This document shows positions 1 through 12,500 of a DNA stretch of 64,000 nucleotides, piece by piece. The DNA is from Spirodela intermedia (Eukaryota > Streptophyta > Magnoliopsida > Alismatales > Araceae). The DNA lies in contig LR746270.1 in assembly GCA_902729315.2 (NCBI GenBank), positions 131,501 to 195,500 of the forward strand. The letters run 5' to 3'. The stretch's first letter is position 1, and the number at the start of each line of letters is the position of its first letter. The position numbers were made by a program, and so were the translations under genes. The notes under the pieces were generated by a model, which was not told where the DNA came from, made no database searches, and saw only the letters and a list, made by a program, of their open reading frames with translations.

Positions 1-1065
1 AGGTGTTTCCCCAGTTTCTTCTACGCTCGCCGGTTTCTTTCCTTCCACTTCTGCTCGGGCGGCACATGGCGCTGCGCCGAGAAAGATCCGCGCCGGTCGG
101 CGTGGCTGCTTCGTTTTCATGGCCCTCGCCCCCGACCCCTTCATTCTTCTGTCCCGTCTTCCTGATTTCGGGTGTCCCACGTGGTAACGTGAAACCGCTC
201 CGGTGTAATTAATGCATGGGTGCATTAAATTTTTATTTATTGTTATGGTTGAGGGTTGTTTGTTCGTACAGCCGCGATCACTCCCCTGTTCTACCGCGGC
301 CCCCGAGAGGAGGGCCTGTTCTTTAATCACCCACATAAATTAATGTCGAGAGATGGGGGGGAAGGGGACCTTTATGGCTTCTGCGTGTCTTCGGCAGTCG
401 GCTTTATCGTTCCTTCTGAGGCGTACGTCTCTCCCTCGGCCACCTCTCTCTTTGTTTTCTTTTTCCTTTTTCTGTCTCCTCCTTCCTCTTCATTCGCCTG
501 CTACGATCGGCGTGGTCTAGAGGGCCCGCGTTCTGTGCTAGAAGGTGCTGGCTGAAGCTGAGTGAGAGCACACTGGAGGAGCGTGTCGGGGCCCCGACGC
601 TCAAGTAGTCGAAGATAATAATGGTCGTTAGCCCTCGCCAGATCCTGAAGATAAGATTGATTGGCTCTGCGCGGGCTCAAAATTATGAGTTTCCCTTTGA
701 GGGTTGGACCTCGACAAGCGACCCAGGTTGATCTCTGGTTCATCTCACTGCATCTGGCGGCCCGCCTCGCCGAAAATGGCCCAGTCTTTCACTCGCACAC
801 AATAAAATAGCTCCTTTTTTGTGTATTTTCCCACAGAGAACATGAGGTTCTCCGGGGGTGGAATTGCGGCCGGCAAAAGGTATCTTGGAGTTTTCTTGTT
901 GTGATGGTTGTATCTGTGATTGAGGGGAGAATGCCCTCTCCTGTTTTCTGAGTTCTGTCCCTAGTTCTCACATCTCTCATTTCCTTATTTTCTGTTGTCC
1001 TGTTGTACAGACCCAATCCAATGCACTCGTCTTTTCGGCGTGAGACTAACCCAGTTTTTGAACAG
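1..1065 (+). other. Probable intron 1 (3' part) of the DRB gene
   Basis: No convincing coding exon is visible here. The stretch is T/C-rich with stops in every frame. It ends in a good acceptor at 1065, with a branch-point-like ACTAAC at about 1045-1050 and a TTTTTGAACAG end. The following exon begins exactly where the second dsRNA-binding domain begins in plant DRB proteins, so the first domain should lie left of the window. An alternative acceptor at 1010 would add about 18 residues unlike the family and is less likely. Confidence 0.5.
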
Positions 1066-2684
1066 GATGAGACGGGAGTTTACAAGAATCTACTGCAGGA
1101 AATTGCTCAGAGAGTGGGAGCTCCGTTACCCTCCTACACAACCACGCGCTCAGGGCTTGGGCACCCGCCGGTGTTTACTGGGACCGTTGAGCTTGCTGGG
1201 ATTATCTTCACAGGGGAACCCGCGAAGAACAAAAAGCAGGCAGAAAAGAACTCCGCAATGGCGGCCTGGTCGTCCCTAAAGCAACGTGAGTTTTCCTCGG
1301 CTCATAGAGTCTCCTGGGGTTGTTTTTTGGAGGATTCTGCTTTTGGTAAATATCCTGCTCAATGTTTGTGATCCCAAAATGTCACCGTCCAGTTTATATG
1401 TTTGACCCAGCGGTGTCTCCTCATGCTTCTCATCTGACCTTCGTTTTCTATCTTTGTACTTTTCCTTGCAGTTTCTAATTCCGAAATCTAGCGACATAAA
1501 ATTAATACATGTAGATTACCGTGAGAATCCATAGCTATTAATTTCTCTGTAGCTGCCGCGAACTCACGTTTAGTACCTCTGCTGCAGTGGCACAACAGGC
1601 AGCAAGCTCGTCATCAGCACCTGAGAACAACGACGAGCAGGAGCAAGTCACATTAGCGCGGGCTCTGCTGAGCTACCGTAGGAAGGAAAAGATGGCCATG
1701 GCAGACGACCCTGATGCCACTCCATTCCCAAAGCTGTTCCCCTTCAAACCGGACAAGAGACCCGCCGTGCGGCCACCTCCTTTCTCTGGATCGAAGATTC
1801 TGCCCTTCATACAGCAGAGGTCGACGACTCGTGCCAGGCCCACCTCGTTGTCACCGATCGAGGCTCCCCTGCCACCGTCACTCCACCTGCCGGCGGAGAA
1901 CGGTGGCTTCCAATTGCCCAAGTTCCCAGCTGCTGGAGCAGCGCCTTATGTGCCCATCCGGCACTGCCGACCTTTTGTGGGCGGGATGGTGCCGCCAGTC
2001 ACTATCAGAACGGCTGTGCCGGTCTTCTCTGCTCCGTCTCTCCCGCTGCCGACGAGCAACACTATGAACTATCATCAGCCGCAACCGCAGCAGCAGCCGC
2101 AGCCGCAGCAGCATCAGTGGCAGCAGCACCACCAGCATCCTCTGCCGGTGAAGTGTTCGACCAGGCATGTGGCCCCCTCGGTGCACCTGAGGCAGTCGGT
2201 GCCGGTCTCTGCCGTGGTGGCTCCTCAAGTTGCTTTCATGCCGGTTCAAGTGAAGGAAGGCCTGAAGCCGGCACCGCCGGCGTACATGGCGCCCTCCCCT
2301 GCGGCGGCTATGTTGGCGTCTCCGTCTCAGGCCGTGCATGTGGCGGAGGAAACCCGATGCCCCGAGAAGCCACCCGTCGGCAGAGAAGAGATCCCGCTCC
2401 TTTGGAAGTGGCCATCGGCTCAGATACCGGAGAGGCCGCCAATCCCCCCGAAGCCGTCCGCGGTGGCCGCGCCGCCAGCTCTGCCGCCGGCATTGTTTCA
2501 GGAAGAGGAGCCTTCTGCGCAGACGGAAGAAGAGGCCAACATGACCCCCCTTTCTCCTCCTCTGCCTCCACCTCCTACTACTACCCAGAAGATCGGACCC
2601 CCGACAGTAGACACTGCTGGAGACGGTCTGGCAGAGGATGCAGCAGCAGCGGTGGCGGAGAGCTTCAAGCAGCTCGAGCTCTGA
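1066..2684 (+). CDS. DRB: Double-stranded RNA-binding protein, DRB2/3/5 type (5' partial)
   Basis: Two exons are visible, 1066-1285 and 1588-2684 (phase 1 junction, GT-AG), giving 438 residues. The first encodes a complete second double-stranded RNA-binding motif: DETGVYKNLLQEIAQRVGAP, GHPPVFTGTVELAG and the lysine-rich helix KNKKQAEKNSAMAAW. Joining the exons gives SLKQLAQQ, the expected family sequence. Next comes the DRB2-type block DEQEQVTLARALLSYRRKE, then a long Pro-rich tail with a Gln/His tract coded at about 2075-2145. DRB proteins bind dsRNA and act with Dicer-like enzymes in small-RNA production; the tail is variable in the family. The first dsRBM must lie upstream of the window. 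A stop at 2682 closes the frame. Which DRB paralogue it is cannot be decided from this part. Confidence 0.88.
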
Positions 2685-3557
2685 AGACCCTGGCCGGTCG
2701 CCGGCAGGGTGTCCCCAGCTCTCTCCTTTTGCTTGCTTTAGCACTGGTTTCTATTCTGCGTTTTTTTCTTAATCATCTATGCGGGGTATCTGATCTGATC
2801 TGATCTGTAAGAGGTACGCCGTCGTCGCAAGTACATAGTATTATCATGGGGTTGTCTCAGCTCGCGTAGGACGCGGTGATCTTCATCTTCTTCTTCCTCG
2901 CCGGGCTCATCTCTCTCTCTCATCGCTTGTCATCTGTTAATAATCCGTTGCCTCCCCTGGATGGGTGGTTAGGTGGCGGTGGCGGCAGCGTCGGCGAAGA
3001 CCGTTGATGCCCTCGCCGTTTGAACCTACCGTTGTGGCGAGATGTACGCCAGCGATGGATTCCAGGACGCGGACGATCTCCGTCCTTTTAGAAATTGGGA
3101 AAAGATTAAAAAATAATGCCCCCCCTCTCTCTCTCTGAGGCTTGAGGAGCAGGAGTGTCCATCGGAATCGGATCTGATCTGACGGCCCGTGATGTCGGAC
3201 CGTGTCCTTCCTCGCCCACCCGCAGTATTTCTCCAAGAGAATACTAAATCAACCGTTAATCGCAAACCTCTCCCCGCCCCTCTTCTCTCTCTCTCGGAAA
3301 AATAGAGAGCAAAGAGTGCCCGCCCGCCCCCCGCCCTCGTTCTTGTTCGACTTTCCCTGCAATCTAGGGCCTCAAACGTTCCTTTACTTGGCTCTGTTCC
3401 CACCTCTTCAGCTGCTGCCACAGGTCCTCTCCCCACTGCCGCTGTGACTTCTACTTCGGAAACTATTAATCTGGGCGGGACTACCCTCGTTGTTGCGGTG
3501 CCTGGAGACTTGGCGAGCTTCGAGTACGGAGTTATTGGACTGCAAAGCGCCTGCAAG
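2685..3557 (+). other. DRB 3' flank and SAPS-gene promoter/5' UTR
   Basis: No coding exon is seen between the DRB stop and the SAPS start. The stretch holds CT runs (for example 3124-3138 and 3281-3296) and a GATCT-rich patch at 2789-2806. The last few hundred bases before 3558 are C/T-rich and read like a plant 5' UTR. No TATA box could be assigned with confidence. Confidence 0.35.
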
Positions 3558-6500
3558 ATGTTCTGGCGCATCTCGAACCTCTCCTCTTCGTCTCCGGTGT
3601 GTTTTGAGATGGATCTCCTCATCTCTACTGATATTCATTTTCCCCGCTGCATTCCTTATGTCCTTTTTCTTTTTTTGGTTCGGGAATGCAATTTTTATTT
3701 TGGAATTGTTTTCCCATTTGAAAGTGGACTCTCTCCGCGACTTTTTTGGTCCCGTTGTCAACGTAGTTTATGGGACCAATGTGCCAACAGTACGTCGACG
3801 AATTAGCTTTCCTTCAGTTACTGGAATTCATTCCTGGCTTAGGCTTGTATCTCACTTTTGGATCCTTCTCCGGTTATGCTGTCTTCTTTGGCGGAATTGT
3901 AACACTTTTCATCCAACTTAGTCCTGATGATATTCGTGCTTTGGACGCGTTAATATGTTTAATACGTGTCTATGAGCCATTTACCGGCTAATTGCATTGT
4001 TTTAGAAACTCTGCATTTAGTTAACTGGCAGTCGGGCGGGATTTCGAACGGGTAGTTTATGCTGTCACAACAGGTGCCTTACCCACTGTATGCATGCCAT
4101 TCTGTTAGTTGTTAATCAGATGAGCTCTATGGATGTCAGGAATAGTCCATTCTAGATCGTCATATGTTAACCTCTACGATTGACTAGGCACGAGGTATCT
4201 TTCCATTTATCTAGTTGCCCTGGGTATGCCAGAGCAAAGACATTCCAGAATTCAAGCATCTCATAATGGAAGGCTATTTCTTAGGGAGTTTTTAGTGATA
4301 CTCTGGGCTTTTTGTTGTTTTTATATCCATGTACTTGCCTAGAAAAGTTGGGATTCGGAATCTGTATCACTGGGGAGATGTATTGGAAGGTTACCAGAAA
4401 ACATCAGAATTTTGGAACGGTAAAAAAAAATTGTGGGAGAATATGTCAGCAACTCATTTTATTCGTGAATCGGAAAGCATCAGCAACTCATTTTATTCGT
4501 GATTAATCTTGCATTTAATGTTCCTTTTCCTGTAAATGAGAATTCTTGATTGTCAGTGCCACTCTGCCCCCCTTTGTTAGAGGGAAAAAATATCTATAAC
4601 TTCTCAGCACCGATATTACCTATGATTGGTCTATTCAAATGTTGAAGATCTTCTTGTTTGAACCTGGAAACCAGTTGCATACTTGTTACCATTAAAAGTA
4701 GAAAGAGCAGAATTCTGAATATCTTGGAAAAATATTGATAGTGATTGGTGACTTTCTTAATCCTGCATTTCCTTGTTTTTATCTTGCTGGATCTGGGAGA
4801 CAAATAATATGGCGTTATTCAAATGTTTTGTATTCACTGCCTAATTTTCATTTTATTACGACCAAAAAACTCATTCCCTTAACTCCTCTCTCTCTCTCTC
4901 TCGCTCACTGGCTTGCTCACACACGTTATGAAATTAAGGAGAAGGAATTGATATTCTCCTGCTGTCAAGCGAACTCTGTTTGTACTCTTGTGTTTGTGTT
5001 TTTCTTGAGAAAAATCTTTATCTATAGGCTTTCATAACTATGCCAGTGAATGGAATTATGCACTTGAACTCAATGCCATTCCTGTTTACTCAAAGTTTGA
5101 AGGAAAATGATTTGCTTCTTGAGTTGCATGAATGTTTGCTGGAACCTCAGACGTTTGCTGCAAAGATAGGTTTTTTATTCGACTATTGAGAATAGTCACG
5201 TCAGAAGGATTATGAGGTGTTCAAATCCCTCTTCATTTGTGGGAATGCAATTCCCTCGTGGAGATGCTCCCCTGTATATATATATCATCATCTCGCATAT
5301 CTCTGCTGTAGGGCAGTATCATCAGTCTTTTAGCCTTACTGCTTTTCCAATCTTTTTGTTCTTCATTTGCTCTTAGAGCTGGCCTTCCGGGCTGTGGCCG
5401 TGCTTCCCATCGTTTTGACCTCCAACCCGTATTTGTGCAGACTCTTACTCACTCACTCTCCATTCATTTCTTTGAAGTTGTGGTGATATCTCTGTCCATG
5501 AACCTATTCCTGCATACTCAGTGTAAAGAGCTGAGATATTCATCTCTGTTCACGTGCTCCTTAGGAGCAACTGCTTAGGGGCCTGTTTTCCTAGATGGTA
5601 GTAGCTCACATAGGTGGAAATAGCTCATGAGAGCAATGACGAGAAGATGGATGTTAGGTAACTGAGAGGAAATCTGTCTCTTTCAATGTTTGGTAGTACC
5701 TTATGCCATTTCCTGGCAGTTTAGTGGATGTTAAATATGCGTTGTCACACTCTGATGTACTGATAATTTGCTCTTTGTGAAATTTCTGGACAATAGATGA
5801 TCTTGTGTTGACAGATATGAAACCCTTTTTATAACAATATTACGGGTTATCTTTCCAAAATTGAAGATTGTACGTTGTTCTACTATAAATTAGATTTGTT
5901 CCCTCCATAGATGAGGTAAATAAACCTATTCATTTCCAATCAAAATAAGACAGGACCACACTGTTTTACTTTTCGAAGTAACTGTATCATTCATCTGAGC
6001 AGGTAGAAATTGATTATAATAGCATGTATGTTCGGGTAAATGGGAAACTGGCTAAATATGTAGTTTTTGTGATTTAGCATTTGCTGAGTTAAATGTTGAA
6101 TAGCTTTTGTTGAGCCACTTTATGGTCTTTGTTTTCTAACTTGTTACTTCTTTTTTTCTAACGATCAAACATGCGCGGGTGATCAAACATGCACGGGTGA
6201 TGAATATAAAGAAATGGACAAACCTAAACTTTCATTAATTTTTTAATGAATTATTTTTTTATTCTTCTGCAGGTGGATGCCATTTTGGATAAGGAAAATG
6301 TTAACTTGGAAGAGCTTCTTGATGAAGAAGAAACAATCCAAGAATGCAAAGCTTTAAACTCTCGTCTCATTAATTTGTAAGATATTTTTCTATGCCATTT
6401 CATGTTGTCTCGGCTTTGATAAAAGTGCACTGATTTATTTGTAATTTCAAAAGAACATGGCAAATTTAATCTGCCTGATTTTTATCTTTTTCGAGGGATG

Positions 6501-9500
6501 CAAGACTGCCCTTATTATCCCTCTTTTTTTTTTCCCTCATTGGAGGATAACAAAGACTTGTCTGGGAAAGATACAACCTGTGTCATTTTGCAGGTCTAAT
6601 CTGTTTTTGAGACGATACAATTCTGAACTTAGTATTGTCTCTTATGCAAGTTTCCAACATTTTCAGTCTTCGTGATAGAGCTCAGGTAGAGCAGCTGCTT
6701 CAGTATATCGTGTGTGATACTTCAGAAGATACTGATGGTCGACGCGCATTCAAGTAAGTCACTCTGATTTTATTTCCTTTCAGTTAATCATCTACTTACA
6801 GATTTTCGTATTACTCAAAAAATTAGTTGGCCATTTCTGACATTAATTCTAATGTGAATTTTTGCTTTATGTTAGGTTCCCCTTCATTGCATGTGAGATA
6901 TTTACCTGTGAGATTGATGTAATCTTGAGGACATTGGTCGAGGATGAGGAAGTATGTGTTTTAATTAAAGTTCTGAAACATTGCTACTATAAGTTTTTTC
7001 CCGCAATTTTGGATGAGGAATGCGGTTTTTTTTGGCTTGTCTGAAGTCTTTGACTAGTCTGTGATTAGTTATTGGAGCAAGTGCGTAATTTGTCTAGTTT
7101 TCTCAGTGGACTCGACACTCTTCTTTTTTTTTGTCTTAATTGGCTCTATCATTTGCTTTGATGTACCTGTGCTCTTTTTTTTGGGGGGTGGGGGATGGGT
7201 TGGGGGGGTGTTTAGATTGAGGCCCTTTCAAAGTTTTGATGGCGGGATAAATATTTATGCTGATGAAAGTTCGAATATTGTTTTTGGCTGGTAGAGTTTT
7301 GTCTTCTCCTAATGTTTTCATTTGTTATCTGTAATTTGGTGCCATCCTCCTATCTCATATCTGTAATATTGTTGTTGCAGCTCATGAACTTGCTTTTTTC
7401 ATTTTTGGATCCGAGCCGTCCTCACAGCTCTCTATTGGCTGGCTACTTTAGCAAGGTATGGTTTCTTCAATTGTGTGTAGATAGAGTTTCATTTCAGGGC
7501 TCAATAGTTATTTCTGATTTACTCATGACTAAGCTTTGTATTAGGTGGTTGTTTGCTTGATGTTGCGGAAGACTAAACCTTTTATGAGCTATATTCAAGT
7601 GAGTTGTTCTTTTATTATCCCTCGTCTTTTATTATCACGACGAAGGGATTAAGTTATGTTGATACTGCTGTCCCCTCAGTATTATCGCACACCAGAGGCT
7701 GACAACAAGATTTTGCTTTTCTTTCATGGAGATCCCATTTGTGAATAATCTTCTATCTACATTAGTATATTTCTTTGGCTTCATCATTACTTTAAGTTGC
7801 TTGTAGTCAGCCTTTGGTGTGCTTGTTATCAACCTTAATCTGTCTTTCTTCTTTACTCTGATGACTCGGTGATTTATAGGTTTAAAAGATTACTAAGTCA
7901 GCGATTTCTTTTTTTCTAAATATATCTCTAGTTTCCTATCATGGTCGAACCTGCAACTTAGATTCTAAGTGTACATCCATCCACGGTTTTATTTTTCTAT
8001 CATGCTATATATAGTGAAAACAGATGTAATGGATGAATGCTACATTAACTCTACTAGTGTTGTAGTTTTATGTATCCCAGTCTGCAAAAGAGGAATTTTT
8101 TTCCCATATTTAGGAGTAAACTTTATTCTTGTAAAAGTTTGGAGATCTAATAAACTTTCATCCACCCTGGTTTCCATTAATCAGTTGATAGCAGTCAAAG
8201 ATAATTCTGGTCATTCTTATTGACAAATATGATTTTTCACATGTTTGGAAATTATTGTGATTTTTCTCTCAATAAATCTGAATTTATTGTTTTATTTTTT
8301 AAATATTTTCGTTAAATTATTAATTGGGACACTTTCAGGCACACGATTATATCCTCGAACAACTAATTGATTCAATAGGGGTAAAGTCAATTATGGAGGT
8401 CTGTATATCTAATTCAGTGAATAGAATGCGTCCATGTGCTGCACATTCCATGCAATCATGCCAATTGATTTGAGCTCCCCCACCCCCCTTCTCTTACAAC
8501 CAGGTACTTGTCCGGATTGTTGGTGCTGATGTCCACATGTATCCAAATTTTAATGAGGCCATGCAGTGGCTAGCCGAAAGCAACCTGCTTGAAATGCTAG
8601 TGGATAAGCTAAGTCCCAAGGTAAGACTGCTTCTAATCTTTAAAAAGTAATCTTAGTATGAGATACTTTTGGTTGGACACAGAGAGTGCTGTATCCTTCG
8701 CTCCTGTACCTCGTCATTCTGCAACTTGATTTCATTCGACTGTAGCTTGGTTGATAAGAAAAAAAACCAAGGCCATTAACTTCCTTTTGGTTTATGGACA
8801 GGCTGTGGGAAATAGAGCGCTAATTATGTAATTTCCTACTTTAATGACTGATTTTCTGTCTAATTTACTGTATGCGTCAATCAGAGTCCACCTGAAGTTC
8901 ATGCTAATGCAGCGGAAGTCATCTGGGTCATCAGTCGCAATGCTCCATCACCTTTAGCAACTAAACTTTCTAGTCCAAGGTCACTTTTATCGTTTTCTAA
9001 GCTTGTCATTCAATGATCCTTATGTTTCCTTTCTTTTTCATTGAATGTTATTTTTTTTCGTGGCTTACTTAAATTTCCTTTTCTTGCAGCCTTGTTTCGA
9101 GGGTATTTGATTTTGCGTTGGAAGATTCGGAGTTTAAATCTTCCCTTGTCCACTCCCTCTCTGTTATAATATCCATATTGGATCCCAAACGATCCCTGTC
9201 GACTGCTTTAGTTTATTCGATTAGAAGTCAACATTTATATGAACCACATATTCCTGTTGATTTGAAGACTATTACTGTTGTGCTATCAAAGCTTGGTAAG
9301 TTGTTGACTGAGAATGGTTTTCTATTGAAGAGTTGGCGTTTTACAGTGTAATTTTAGTGCGGATTGGTGAAAATATTTCCGTTTGTGCTTATTCCTTTCT
9401 TCCTTGGTACACAAATCATTACGGGTAGTAAAACCAATTGTTGCTTGGTAAAAATGTTTTGATGAATCATGTGTGTAACGATTAAACATAAGATAAGTTC

Positions 9501-12500
9501 TGGATTGAACCCTCTTTCAGAAACCTTTACTCTTTTGTAATTCTCCGGAACAAAGAGGAGATTTCTGGCCCAAAATTGGCTCAGTTCATGTCAAAGCATG
9601 CTTAGGATCATGCTACCTGCTATATTCTGATCAATTTCTTTATTAAAGGCATCTGAATCGTTTTTTAGGAATTTCTGCCAATTTGACTCCTACCGTGCTT
9701 CTTTTTCTGGTGAATGTGTTTTTCTTTGGATGTAGTTTACTCTATGGGTGACTTATTTATCACGCACCTCTTCGCTTGAATTTCCTTCGGAAACTGCTAA
9801 AACGAGAATGTCTCGCCGACAGTTTACCTTGCGTGTAAAGATTCTAATGTGTTGAATATACCTATTTGACAATGTCTAAATCCCATAGAATCAATATCTG
9901 CATCATGGCGAAGCGCAGTGGGTCTAGAGTGATTGATATTCTTTATGGGTTGTGGCCAATAAATGCTGCTTGGTTTCCTTGAACCATTTTCCTTTTCTGT
10001 GTTTTTTGTAGTTTTACTGAAAACTCAATGCTGTTTGGGATAGAATTTTCCTCTGATAATCAAAATGACTTCTTGCGTATTTGATGGACATTGTTTTCTT
10101 GTATTGGTAAAAATTTTAAAGGCCAAGCTCACCCTTTAATGAGATACACCATGATGATAAAGTTTGAAAATTTTAGGAGTAGACTACAATGTGTGCACCC
10201 TTCTGAGATATTTGCAACTTGTGGTGTGCCAATTGCAGGAGCAAAGTCTATTTGTGACGTTAACAACCCTGCTTTGCTGAAAATTTTATTTTTATCTTTC
10301 TCGGGAAAGAATCTGTGCAATATTTCTTAATATGTTCAAATTTATTAGTGTATACATGTTGTGAAAACTGTGCAAAACTCGATAATGTCATAATTTGCTG
10401 CAATTCAATGGTATCTAATTTTTAGGGACTTGCATGTTGTTTATTTAATTTTTTATTTGGGTAATTTTAATCATTTTGATGTTGTAGATCATTTGCTTTC
10501 ACTTTTGAATACATCATCAAATGAACGCACTCTTCCTACAACTTATGGTGAGTTGCGCCCGCCACTTGGGAGACACCGACTGAAAGTAAGCTAGCTTCGA
10601 ACTTATTCTATTCAATATGCTTCCACGTGTTAACTAGCTATGATGTTGTTCGTAGGGAGATGCATTTCTGGCTGTATATTTTGTTCAAATACAACGAAAC
10701 GGATACTTTTGCTGAAAACCCTTCTTTTTCTGCTTTTCCTTGTCTCCCTTGATTGTACGCAAATGCAATATTCTGTTGACTTAATTTTATAGTAGATATG
10801 TAGGGAGTATGTTAAGTTTCCTTTTCATTTTTTCCTTGGTTTTGCTGGATTTAGATTACATTAGTAAGTATTTTTTCGGCTTGAAAAGGAAAGCATGAGT
10901 GGAGGAAGGATAATTATATGATTTTTTTTTGTAGTTTCTTAGGTATTTTTCCTTATTATTTAATCTTTTTACATACATGTCTGTGGTTTGATTTTATTCC
11001 TTTATTGTTTGTTTTCTCAAAATTTTGAATTACACAGTTTTTGTCCTCTAACTATTCCTTTTTTCATAGACTTGTTTTTGATCGATCTTGAATCTTTTTC
11101 TTTCACTTTTGCATAATGATCTAGGCCATGGGTAATCATGGTCAACCCTGAAATCTCTATGCTTTGATCATACGGCCTGTTTTATTGGTATTGATTCATA
11201 CTGTGTTCCTATGATAATATATCCTGCACATTATTCTTGTCTAAGTTCTGTGATATAATTGCAGATTGTGGAGTTCATAACAGTGCTACTAGGCACCGGT
11301 CATGAAGCTGCTTATAGAGCACTGATTGAGTCGGGTGCAATCCAGAGGGTCATAGACCTCTTTTTTCTGTGAGTCTTGTTTTTAAATTCAAGCTTATGGA
11401 TAAAAAATATAATTACTGACTTCTGATTATTGTCATTGCAATCATTGTAGGTATCCCTTCAATAATGCACTCCACCATCACGTTGAAAATGTCATAACAT
11501 CATGCCTGCTGAGTACCGATAATGCTGTTATTGATCATCTGTTCTGCGAATGCAATATAATTAGAAAATTTCTTCAGGCAGATAAATTTCCCGTACTTAA
11601 CGGTGATTCAGCTGCGGTGAATGTACGTCCTATGACATTCTTTCTTTCGTTGTTCAGATTTGGTTTTGTCTATTTCCGTTTCCAGGTATTTGAAAGTGAA
11701 AGGAACAGGGATCTGATGAAGCTTTATTTTATTTTTTCCTTCAGCATCCAACTTTATCTGCTTCTGGAAGGAACTCACCTCGGTCAGGCAACATTGGCCA
11801 TATCACGAGAATCGCTAACAAGCTTGTTCAACTAAGCAGTAGAAATGATCAAATTCAGTCGTACTTACAGGTTTATAATTACCTCCTTGCACTTTTGTGG
11901 AAGTTTCTTCGGTTTTTTTGTTTTAGTGCCCATGTGATGCAAACCATAGTGAGGAAATCCTTGCAATCTAGTTTAAGGTGGTGTCTAATTTTCTGTCTAG
12001 CTATTGCTTCTGTCTAATTTTACGTGGTGTACGACTTTTTGTTTAAGCCGCTGATTGTTTTTGTCTTAACTTCTGTACATAGGTAAGATAGGACTCCTTG
12101 CATCAATTGTAGGCAATTATATTGCTTATATCACGTCCGGAATCATAAATGTTTCGTTCGGAGGAGGCTGCGATTCTGGCTTTTGAGACATGCTATTTAT
12201 GTTAGGACCCTGGGGGAGGACAGAATATTAGAAGCATCGAACCTGCTGTACTCATTTTCATTCTTAATTTGTTATAGGTTTGGTGTTGACTCCGTTGGTT
12301 TCTCATTTTTTAAGCGATCTAACAGTACCCATTTGTAGATAAGTATCCGTTCAGACACATTTAAGTTGCTGAAGATGCTTGAAAGGATGTTTATTTCTGG
12401 AGGTTTTTCTGGGTATCCAGCTTACACTTCTTTTGATATTAACAGTTTCTTCTCCTGTATTTTTACAGGAAAATGATGAATGGGTTGATTGGCAAAGAAA

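Noticed and set aside
1003-1371. Continuous frame starting before and reading past the DRB exon
   Set aside because: The first 21 codons are unlike the family and contain a branch-point-like ACTAAC and a better acceptor at 1065; the end reads through the donor at 1286.
1878-2744. Long minus-strand open frame opposite the DRB tail exon
   Set aside because: Arg/Leu/His-rich shadow of the GC-rich Pro/Gln-coding exon; no domain.
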